Assembly (NCBI RefSeq): GCF_934294775.1
Contig: NZ_CAKRAH010000036.1
Coordinates: 1 to 26,720, forward strand
DNA: 26,720 bases
Source of the DNA: an uncultured Dorea sp.
GTDB lineage: Bacteria > Bacillota > Clostridia > Lachnospirales > Lachnospiraceae
Direction: 5' to 3'
The translations under genes were made by a program, and so were the position numbers. Under the pieces are notes generated by a model that was not told where the DNA came from, did no database searches, and was given only the letters and a program-made list of their open reading frames with translations. Of the stretch, positions 7,796 to 14,343 are shown one piece after another. Position 1 is the stretch's first letter, and each line of letters begins with the position of its first letter.

Positions 7796-8950
7796 ATGGA
7801 ACAAAAAATATATTTTGACAACGGCAGCACTTCCTGGCCAAAGGCTCCGGGTGTTGCTTCCTCTATGTCTAAACTGTTAGAGTCCGGTGCTTTCAATATC
7901 AACAGGGGGAATTACGACGGTGCCTATGAACTGGAAAGCCAGGTGCTTCTGACCCGTATGCAGCTTGCAAAGCTTTTTCATGCACCGGATTCCAGATGCG
8001 TCGTCTTTACGCCTGGGATTACTTATTCCCTTAACTATCTGATCAAGGGACTGTTAAAACCCGGAGACCATGTACTGGTCAGCAGCCTGGAACATAATGC
8101 AGTAATGCGCCCACTTGAACAGCTTACTTTGCAAAACATCCATTACACAATGATTCCTGCCGAAACGGACGGCACAACACACCCGGAATCTGTCACAAAA
8201 CTGATCCGGCACAACACCAAAGCAGTCATCATGCTCCATGCTTCTAACGTCTGCGGAACAATCCTTCCAATCCGGGAAATCGGCGATATATGCAGGCGGC
8301 ATCATCTCTTTTTTGCTGTAGATACTGCCCAGAGTGCCGGTTCTGTCGATATTGATATGCAAAAATGTAATATTGACTTTCTTGCATTTACCGGACACAA
8401 GGGACTTCTTGGACCTCAGGGAATTGGTGGCTTTTTAGTCTCCGAGGCGCTGAATCACGATCTGACTCCCCTGATTGCAGGTGGAACCGGAAGCCAATCC
8501 GACTCTCTTCTGATGCCGGAGCATCTGCCGGACAAGTATGAAAGCGGCACGCTGAATCTTCCGGGTATCATCGGACTTCATGCTGCACTGACCTATCTGG
8601 AAGAAACCGGAATTCCTGCCATCCATCAGAAGAAAATGGATCTTACAAGACATTTTCTCAAAAATATACAGGCAATCCCGCAGGCACATATTGCCGGAAA
8701 GAAGACACTTCAGGACCGCCTTTCTGTTGTATCTTTGGATTTTCCGGAATATGACAATGCCCAGATTGCATTTGCCCTGGAACAGGATTATGGAATCATG
8801 ACAAGAGTCGGACTTCACTGTGCTCCGATGGCACATCAGGCTCTGCATACCATGCCTCAGGGGACTGTCCGGTTCGCATTCAGCCATTTTAATACCATAG
8901 AAGAGATTGACCACTGTATAGCCGGATTACGAGAATTGTTCTCAGTATAG
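7796..8950 (+). CDS. Cysteine desulfurase family PLP enzyme (class V aminotransferase fold)
   Basis: This 384-residue enzyme is predicted to remove sulfur (or selenium) from cysteine (or selenocysteine) and carry it as a persulfide. Family residues are all present: H100 in SSLEHN, D176 and Q179 in VDTAQSAG, the PLP lysine K202 in TGHKG, and a candidate catalytic cysteine C342 in GLHCAP. The short form and the GLHCAPMAH motif fit the EF2568-like cysteine desulfurase subfamily rather than housekeeping IscS. The frame is open back to 7502, but GGAGG precedes the ATG at 7796 and the upstream residues are Phe/Tyr/Ile-rich, non-family sequence. Lying between two double-cubane reductase genes and followed by a Se/S-carrier-like gene, it probably provides sulfur for that system. 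Confidence 0.87.
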   Translation: MEQKIYFDNGSTSWPKAPGVASSMSKLLESGAFNINRGNYDGAYELESQVLLTRMQLAKLFHAPDSRCVVFTPGITYSLNYLIKGLLKPGDHVLVSSLEHNAVMRPLEQLTLQNIHYTMIPAETDGTTHPESVTKLIRHNTKAVIMLHASNVCGTILPIREIGDICRRHHLFFAVDTAQSAGSVDIDMQKCNIDFLAFTGHKGLLGPQGIGGFLVSEALNHDLTPLIAGGTGSQSDSLLMPEHLPDKYESGTLNLPGIIGLHAALTYLEETGIPAIHQKKMDLTRHFLKNIQAIPQAHIAGKKTLQDRLSVVSLDFPEYDNAQIAFALEQDYGIMTRVGLHCAPMAHQALHTMPQGTVRFAFSHFNTIEEIDHCIAGLRELFSV

Positions 8951-9136
8951 AGTTTATAGATATATTCTATTGAACTTGTGAATTATCTATAACCAATTCC
9001 ACGGGTATGCATTGTCCATTCCTCCCAAAAGTGTTACGGTTATCTTATCGATATAATCGGATCAATAGCGTGTACTCCCGGACTTTTTTATATCAAAGCC
9101 TGCGGGTACATCAACACAACAAGGAGGTATTTTAAT

Positions 9137-10414
9137 ATGGCTGATTATCGTAAAATGTGGGAAGAACTTGGTATGGATGTAGAACTGCACGACCAGCTTT
9201 GTGCGGTACTGCCACAGGCATTTGGGGATGTCTTTTTATCGCAGGAGAACCGTCCGGATTCTATGGATTATTATAATATGGTCGTTGCCGATATTCACGG
9301 TATCCGCCCGGCAGAGCTGATCGAACATCAGAAAAAAGGCGGCAAGGTATTCGGCACATTCTGTGTCTATGTACCGGATGAGATCGTATTTGCAGCAGAT
9401 GCGATTGCAACTGGATTGTGCGGTGGTTCCCAGTTCTGGGTTCCTGGCGGAGAGAAAGTTCTTCCGGCTAATACCTGTCCACTGATCAAGGCATCCGTTG
9501 GTGCCCGTCTTGACCGTACCTGTCCATTCTTCCGTATCGCAGATATGTTCATCGGGGAGACAACCTGCGATGGTAAGAAGAAAGCATGGGAGATTCTTTC
9601 CAAAGATGTACCGTTACATGTAATGGACCTTCCACAGATGAAACGTGCCAAAGACATCAAAGCATGGGCGGAAGAAATCGAAACATTTAAAAATGTAGTC
9701 GAAGAATTTACCGGCAATGAAGTAACTTCCGAAAAACTGGCCGAAAGCATTAAATTAATCAACAACAAGCGTAAAGCCCTGGAGCGTCTCTATAATCTCC
9801 GTAAGAATGAGAACCTTCCGATCAGCGGATGTGATGTGCTCCTGATCTCACAGATTGCATTCTATGACGATCCTGCAAGATTCACACAGATGACGAATAA
9901 ATTATGTGATGAATTAGACCAGAGAGTCAAAGACGGCGTAAGCGTTGTCCCTGCCGGAACCAAACGTATCATGTTAACCGGTACTCCTCTTGCAATTCCA
10001 AACTGGAAGCTTCATAATATTGTAGAGACCAGTGGTGCAGCAATCGTCTGTGAAGAAATGTGTACCGGAACCAGATATTTTGAAAATCTTGTTGACGAAA
10101 GCAAGACCACTCTGGAAGACCAGTACATGGCTCTTGCTGAAAGATACATGAAGATCAACTGTGCATGCTTTACACCGAACGAAGGCCGTATTGATGATAT
10201 CTTACGTCTTGCGAAAGAATACAAGGTTGATGGTATTATCGATGTAAACCTGAAGTTCTGTAACCTGTATGATACAGAAGGATATTTCGTAGAAAAAGCC
10301 CTGAAAGAATCCGGAATCCCTGTTCTTGGAATCGAGACCGATTACACTGACAGCGATGCAGGACAGCTTCGTACAAGAATCAGTGCATTTATCGAAATGT
10401 TAGATAACAAATAA
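9137..10414 (+). CDS. Double-cubane-cluster reductase / 2-hydroxyacyl-CoA dehydratase family protein (paralog B)
   Basis: This 425-residue paralog of the 6351 product has a 36-residue longer N-terminus. Cysteines C76, C95, C114, C129 and C144 reproduce the 19-19-15-15 spacing, with the same motifs NTCPLIK, RTCPFF and GETTCDGKKK. C-terminal CEEMCTG, INCACFTPN and LKFCNLYD follow, and both proteins end alike (ETDY...DxGQLxTRIxAFIEML). AAGGAGG lies eight bases before the ATG. It is followed after 17 bases by the DUF3343 gene and then the activase, so the three form an operon. A double-cubane cluster with ATP-dependent electron supply is expected from the family. The substrate could be a small molecule or an acyl-CoA; it cannot be read from sequence. 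Confidence 0.87.
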   Translation: MADYRKMWEELGMDVELHDQLCAVLPQAFGDVFLSQENRPDSMDYYNMVVADIHGIRPAELIEHQKKGGKVFGTFCVYVPDEIVFAADAIATGLCGGSQFWVPGGEKVLPANTCPLIKASVGARLDRTCPFFRIADMFIGETTCDGKKKAWEILSKDVPLHVMDLPQMKRAKDIKAWAEEIETFKNVVEEFTGNEVTSEKLAESIKLINNKRKALERLYNLRKNENLPISGCDVLLISQIAFYDDPARFTQMTNKLCDELDQRVKDGVSVVPAGTKRIMLTGTPLAIPNWKLHNIVETSGAAIVCEEMCTGTRYFENLVDESKTTLEDQYMALAERYMKINCACFTPNEGRIDDILRLAKEYKVDGIIDVNLKFCNLYDTEGYFVEKALKESGIPVLGIETDYTDSDAGQLRTRISAFIEMLDNK

Positions 10415-10431
10415 ATACTGAGGTAATGATC

Positions 10432-10692
10432 ATGCAAAAGATACAGCATTATGTATTATTTCCCAATCACGACAACGGGATGCGTCTGTACGGGATATTG
10501 AAGGAAGCCGGAATCAAGACTACGATTGCTCCTACTCCGCGTGTAGCCAGTAAGTGCTGCGGAATCTCACTGCTTGTCAGGGAAGAAGACCTGGATACGA
10601 TCCAGAAATATATTGACGAGAATCATATAGAGATTTTAAAAATCGCCGCCATTGAGCGGGACATCAACCCGAAACGGGATAAATATTGTTAA
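10432..10692 (+). CDS. DUF3343 putative Se/S carrier-like protein
   Basis: This small 86-residue protein matches the DUF3343 family pattern, annotated as a putative selenium/sulfur carrier. It has an N-terminal strand (YVLFPNHDNGMRLYGILKEAG), a middle TPR segment and a conserved CCG at residues 42-44 that would hold a persulfide or perselenide. The tail DINPKRDKYC adds another cysteine. An in-frame ATG at 10426 is only two bases after GAGG; the ATG at 10432 has the normal spacing of eight, so it is chosen. It lies in the operon between paralog B and the activase, with a cysteine desulfurase just upstream. That context supports sulfur relay, but the carrier role itself is a family-level suggestion. 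Confidence 0.82.
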   Translation: MQKIQHYVLFPNHDNGMRLYGILKEAGIKTTIAPTPRVASKCCGISLLVREEDLDTIQKYIDENHIEILKIAAIERDINPKRDKYC

Positions 10693-10721
10693 AAACTATT
10701 ATTAAGTGAGGAAATTTAATT

Positions 10722-11486
10722 ATGGATTATATTGGAATTGATATCGGATCTACGGCATCCAAAGTCGTTGTGAAAGGAGATCACGACATACATTTCGTAC
10801 TGCCAACCGGATGGAGCAGCAAAGAGACCTGTCAGACGATTAAGGACCGTTTACTTAATGACAATGTCGATGTACTGTCTGACGATTCGAAAGTTGTTGC
10901 AACCGGATATGGCCGTGTTGCTGTAGATTTTGCTGATCATGTGATTACCGAGATCACCTGCCACGCAAGAGGCGGCCGTGAGATGGCCGGCGACGAATGT
11001 GCGATTATTGACGTTGGTGGACAGGATACGAAGATCATCCTTGTATCCGGCGGTATGGTACAAGATTTCCAAATGAATGATAAGTGTTCTGCCGGAACCG
11101 GTAAATTCTTAGAGATCATGGCAAACCGCTTAGGTGTTACCTTGCAGGAGCTCTTTGATATGGCCGATGCCGGAACTGTTCTTCCAATCAGCTCCTTATG
11201 TACCGTATTTGCCGAATCTGAAGTCATCAACTACATCGGTGAAGGACAGAAACGGGAAGATATTGCTGCCGGAGTTGTGGACTCTGTTGCGAATAAAGTG
11301 GCACAGCTTGCCATGAAGAAGAATCTTCCGGATAAGGTCATCCTGACCGGCGGACTCAGTAACAGTACCTACTTTACAAAGATTCTGTCGCAGAAGCTAG
11401 GCCAGACAGTTGACCCTACGGAGCATGGCAGATACGCAGGTGCCCTTGGGGCTGCACTTCTTGCGAAAGAAAAGAAAAAGAGATAA
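10722..11486 (+). CDS. ATP-dependent activase (HgdC/YjiL type, BadF/BadG/HgdC family)
   Basis: This 254-residue ASKHA-fold ATPase delivers low-potential electrons to dehydratases or double-cubane reductases. The phosphate-binding motifs DIGSTASK (7-14) and DVGGQDTK (97-104) are clear, as are NDKCSAGTG with C122 and SSLCTVFAESEV with C160. These two cysteines, one from each monomer pair, hold the [4Fe-4S] cluster at the dimer interface. LTGGLSNS and ALGAALLA close the nucleotide site. The size is normal for the family. It sits 29 bases after the DUF3343 gene with GAGG upstream, ends the operon and is followed by a hairpin. It likely serves both paralogs A and B, since no second activase is in the window. 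Confidence 0.92.
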   Translation: MDYIGIDIGSTASKVVVKGDHDIHFVLPTGWSSKETCQTIKDRLLNDNVDVLSDDSKVVATGYGRVAVDFADHVITEITCHARGGREMAGDECAIIDVGGQDTKIILVSGGMVQDFQMNDKCSAGTGKFLEIMANRLGVTLQELFDMADAGTVLPISSLCTVFAESEVINYIGEGQKREDIAAGVVDSVANKVAQLAMKKNLPDKVILTGGLSNSTYFTKILSQKLGQTVDPTEHGRYAGALGAALLAKEKKKR

Positions 11487-11499
11487 TTATAACCAAAAT

Positions 11500-11557
11500 A
11501 TGCAAGAAAAGTTGCCAGTTGCAGGTCATGCAGGTGGCAACTTCTCTGTATTTTCCC
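11500..11557 (+). terminator. Hairpin after the activase gene; dispersed repeat copy 2
   Basis: AAGTTGCCA (11509-11517) pairs with TGGCAACTT (11535-11543), 23 bases after the activase stop, and a T-rich stretch (TGTATTTTCCC) follows. It probably ends the operon. The outer sequence ATGCAAGAAAAGTTGCCAG ... CTCTGTATTTTCCC matches copy 1 at 3302-3340 (opposite strand), so this terminator is also a repeat unit. Confidence 0.65.
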
Positions 11558-11625
11558 TGATAAATTGCTTTTTCAATCTCTCATCAAAAAATGGTTTATA
11601 TTCATTATTTTTCTGCATACATCAA

Positions 11626-11654
11626 TTGACATCTTTTCCCTATTTTTTTATAAT
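11626..11654 (+). promoter_or_regulatory. Consensus promoter of the panD-panC operon
   Basis: Perfect TTGACA (11626-11631), a 17-base spacer and perfect TATAAT (11649-11654). Transcription would begin near 11661, leaving a leader of about 225 bases before panD. Such a strong promoter with a long leader suggests control after initiation. Confidence 0.85.
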
Positions 11655-11660
11655 TAGCGG

Positions 11661-11860
11661 CGGAGACGGTATCTGCCCAGGGCAGAACCATACTCAGAAC
11701 TGAATCACTGGAGTCTCATAAATGAACATTTAGAATCAATGAACACCGTCCTGTCGAAATTCGTCCAAGTACGATTATCTGCATGACGGCATATTACAAA
11801 AAATGAGCTTATATTTTTAGGAAATAAGACTCAGTACCAGAATTTTTCTAACTGAAGTCT
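11661..11860 (+). ncRNA. Structured 5' leader of panD, candidate regulatory RNA
   Basis: The leader can fold as a closed multi-branch structure. GACGGT (11665-11670) pairs with ACCGTC (11745-11750). Inside it lie TCTGCC/GGCAGA (11672-11677/11681-11686), ACTCAG with CTGGAGT (about 11692-11715), and TAAATG/CATTTA (about 11719-11732). Firmicute pan operons are known to carry a leader called the pan motif. The position fits, but I cannot confirm its consensus here. No open reading frame of note lies in the 400-bp gap besides this leader. Confidence 0.45.
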
Positions 11861-11877
11861 TTCCTTAAAAGGAAAGG
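11859..11877 (+). promoter_or_regulatory. Hairpin covering the panD ribosome binding site
   Basis: CTTTCCTT (11859-11866), AA, then AAGGAAAG (11869-11876) make a perfect 8-bp stem. The right arm is the panD Shine-Dalgarno sequence (AAGGAAAGG, nine bases before ATG). When folded, ribosome access would be blocked, so the leader could act as a translational switch. Confidence 0.6.
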
Positions 11878-11886
11878 ATATATGAG

Positions 11887-12279
11887 ATGACACTTGAATT
11901 ATTAAAAGGAAAGATCCACCGCGCTACTGTCGTTCAGGCAGAGCTTGATTATGTAGGAAGTATTACGGTGGATGAAGCATTACTGGAGGCTGCTGGAATT
12001 CTTGAATATGAGAAAGTCCAGATCGTTGATGTGAACAACGGCAGCCGTTTCGAAACGTACACCATCAGTGGACAGCGTGGAAGCGGAATGATCTGCTTAA
12101 ATGGAGCTGCTGCAAGATGCGTCAGTACCGGAGATAAGATTATCATCATGGCATATGGACAGTATACGCCAGATGAAGCAAAAAAACACAAACCTGCGGT
12201 TGTATTCGTAGATGAGGAGAACAAGGTAAGCCGTGTGACCAATTATGAACGTCACGGACTGTTAAAAGACATGGAATAA
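11887..12279 (+). CDS. panD: Aspartate 1-decarboxylase
   Basis: PanD makes beta-alanine from L-aspartate for pantothenate synthesis. This 130-residue proenzyme self-cleaves between G24 and S25 (DYVGSITVD), turning S25 into the pyruvoyl cofactor. Active-site R54 and Y58 (SRFETYTISG) are at the usual positions, as are K9 and the NGAAAR segment. The length is normal (about 126-130). The start is fixed by the AAGGAAAGG ribosome binding site. It is followed by panC 104 bases downstream. panB and panE are not in the window. Confidence 0.96.
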   Translation: MTLELLKGKIHRATVVQAELDYVGSITVDEALLEAAGILEYEKVQIVDVNNGSRFETYTISGQRGSGMICLNGAAARCVSTGDKIIIMAYGQYTPDEAKKHKPAVVFVDEENKVSRVTNYERHGLLKDME

Positions 12280-12383
12280 GAAGATAAGACATTATTATCA
12301 GACATTTTCACATGTAATCACTTGAGATCACAGTGTATTCAGAAGAGAACTCTCCGAATCTTAAAGAACAAAGGAGAATACCA

Positions 12384-13223
12384 ATGCAGGTAACAAACAC
12401 AATTGAAAAAACAAGAGAACTCGTAAATAACTGGAAAAAAGAAGGTAAGACCATCGGACTTGTCCCAACCATGGGATATCTCCATGAAGGTCATGCAAGC
12501 CTGATCCGCCGCTGCCGTGAGGAAAACGATATCGTTGTTGTATCTGATTTCGTTAACCCGACACAGTTTGGACCAAATGAAGATCTGGAAGCTTATCCAA
12601 GAGACTTTGACCGCGACAGTGCACTGTGTGAAAGCATCGGTGCTGACCTGATCTTCTGCCCGGCACCGGAAGAAATGTATCACGATCCACACGCATTTGT
12701 CAGTATCGATACTTTATCAGATACTCTGTGTGGTAAGACACGTCCGATCCATTTCAAAGGTGTATGTACCGTTGTATCGAAGTTATTCAACATCGTAAAA
12801 CCAGACCGTGCTTACTTCGGACAGAAAGATGCACAGCAGCTTGCTATCATCCGTAAAATGGTTCTGGATCTGAACTTTGATATCCAGATTGTCGGATGCC
12901 CGATCGTACGTGAAGAAGACGGACTTGCAAAATCTTCCCGCAACACTTACTTAAGCGCCGAAGAACGTAAGGCTGCACTCTGCCTTTCAAAAGCTGTGAA
13001 AAAAGGTCAGGAACTGATCCAGAACGGTATCGCCGCATCTGAAGTATTAGAACCGATGTGTGAGATCATAAATGAGGAACCACTGGCACATATTGATTAC
13101 GTATCCATGGTCGATGCACTTACCATGCAGCCTGTTGACTCTGTAAATGCTGATGTTCTGGTCGCTATGGCAGTCTACATCGGAAAGACAAGACTTATCG
13201 ACAATTTCAGTTACGAGGTATAA
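12384..13223 (+). CDS. panC: Pantoate-beta-alanine ligase (pantothenate synthetase)
   Basis: PanC joins pantoate and beta-alanine using ATP. This 279-residue cytosolic enzyme has the nucleotidyltransferase HxGH-type region PTMGYLHEGH (H34, H37), FVNPTQFGPNEDLEAYPRD for pantoate and beta-alanine, the FGQKDAQQ loop and the KMSK-like KSSRN (183-187). A GTG at 12333 could add 17 residues, but AAAGGAG sits seven bases before the ATG at 12384, which gives the standard N-terminus. It is co-directional with panD, and the transporter gene starts three bases after its stop, so translation is probably coupled. Confidence 0.96.
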   Translation: MQVTNTIEKTRELVNNWKKEGKTIGLVPTMGYLHEGHASLIRRCREENDIVVVSDFVNPTQFGPNEDLEAYPRDFDRDSALCESIGADLIFCPAPEEMYHDPHAFVSIDTLSDTLCGKTRPIHFKGVCTVVSKLFNIVKPDRAYFGQKDAQQLAIIRKMVLDLNFDIQIVGCPIVREEDGLAKSSRNTYLSAEERKAALCLSKAVKKGQELIQNGIAASEVLEPMCEIINEEPLAHIDYVSMVDALTMQPVDSVNADVLVAMAVYIGKTRLIDNFSYEV

Positions 13224-13226
13224 TAT

Positions 13227-14210
13227 ATGGAGCAGTTCACAAAATTATTATCACGGATCAGCTCTGTTCTTACAAAATATATTGGAATTATTATTATCTG
13301 CTTTTCTGTCATCGCCTTCTTCTGGCGTGACGGATTTGCATGGACTACGAATTATACTTCGATTTTCCTTGGTGTGGCCATGTTCGGCATGGGACTGACC
13401 ATTCATATCGGAGATTTTAAAGTAGTATTTACCCGGCCAAAAGAGATTATTATCGGATTTATCGCACAATATACCATCATGCCACTGATCGCATGGGGGC
13501 TTTCCGTCCTCCTGCATCTGCCAACAGATATCGCACTTGGTGTGATCCTGGTTGGATGCTGTCCCGGCGGTACTGCCAGCAATGTGATCACTTATATTGC
13601 CGGCGGTGATGTTGCACTTTCCGTTGGTATGACGATCACGTCTACTCTGGCTGCGCCGGTTATGACACCGCTTCTGGTATATTTACTCGCCGGTGCATGG
13701 GTGCAGGTATCATTCTTTGGAATGGTAATCTCAGTCGTAAAGGTCGTACTGATCCCTGTTCTGCTTGGCATTCTTCTCAGAAGACTGATCGGCAGACAGA
13801 TTGAAAAATTATCTGGCATCCTTCCACTGATCTCAGTCGTATCAATCGTCATGATCATCAGCGGAATTGTCGCAGTAAATGCAGAAAAGATTATTACATC
13901 CGGATTCCTCGTACTTTGTATCGTTATCCTTCATAACCTTGCGGGTATGGGACTCGGACTGCTTGCCGGACGCCTCTTCCATGTGGAATATGACAAGGCA
14001 ACCGCACTTGCAATCGAAGTCGGTATGCAGAACAGTGGTCTTGCAATCACACTTGCCACTGCTAACTTTGCAGCCAATCCATTTGCCACTCTGCCGGGAG
14101 CAATCTTCAGTGTATGGCACAACATCTCAGGCTCCTTATTCGCAAGCCTAAGACGCAGCGGAAGATGTAAAAATGTTGAGCCTGTAGCAGAAACGGAACA
14201 TGTGGTTTAA
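13227..14210 (+). CDS. BASS-family (PanS-like) transporter, probable pantoate/ketopantoate uptake
   Basis: This 327-residue membrane protein has about nine to ten helices and belongs to the bile acid:sodium symporter (BASS) fold. The sodium-site motifs are GCCPGGTASNVITYIAGGD on the first crossover and EVGMQNSGLAITLA on the second. Bile acid import is the family name only. In Salmonella a BASS protein, PanS, transports ketopantoate or pantoate. Here the gene lies three bases after panC and shares its transcript, so a pantothenate-precursor substrate is the best guess. That would complement the lack of panB and panE nearby. The GAGGTA before the ATG is the ribosome binding site. The family is firm; the substrate is inferred. 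Confidence 0.82.
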   Translation: MEQFTKLLSRISSVLTKYIGIIIICFSVIAFFWRDGFAWTTNYTSIFLGVAMFGMGLTIHIGDFKVVFTRPKEIIIGFIAQYTIMPLIAWGLSVLLHLPTDIALGVILVGCCPGGTASNVITYIAGGDVALSVGMTITSTLAAPVMTPLLVYLLAGAWVQVSFFGMVISVVKVVLIPVLLGILLRRLIGRQIEKLSGILPLISVVSIVMIISGIVAVNAEKIITSGFLVLCIVILHNLAGMGLGLLAGRLFHVEYDKATALAIEVGMQNSGLAITLATANFAANPFATLPGAIFSVWHNISGSLFASLRRSGRCKNVEPVAETEHVV

Positions 14211-14292
14211 TATGCCTTATGAAAATCATCTGGCATTGACAGTATTGAATCTATGACGAAAACTGTCATAAAAAGGGGAATATTTAATATAT

Positions 14293-14340
14293 AAAAAATC
14301 CTATGGTTGGAAAACATATCTCCAACCACAGGATTTTTTT
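14293..14340. terminator. Bidirectional terminator between panS-like gene and feoB
   Basis: AAAAAATCCTATGGTTGGA (14293-14311) pairs with TCCAACCACAGGATTTTTTT (14321-14340) with one mismatch. T runs flank the stem in both reading directions. It serves the plus-strand pan operon and the minus-strand feoB, whose stop codon is four bases away. A weaker stem, TGACAGT/ACTGTCA (14237-14243/14262-14268), lies upstream. Confidence 0.87.
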
Positions 14341-14343
14341 ATT

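Noticed and set aside
6351..10414. Heterodimeric 2-hydroxyglutaryl-CoA dehydratase HgdAB
   Set aside because: The two genes are divergent, separated by a desulfurase gene, and are equal-type paralogs with the same cysteine set; the usual adjacent A/B pair with CoA-transferase is absent.
13227..14210. Bile acid importer
   Set aside because: The fold is BASS, but linkage to panC and three-base spacing favour a pantothenate precursor; the family name alone is not evidence for bile acids.
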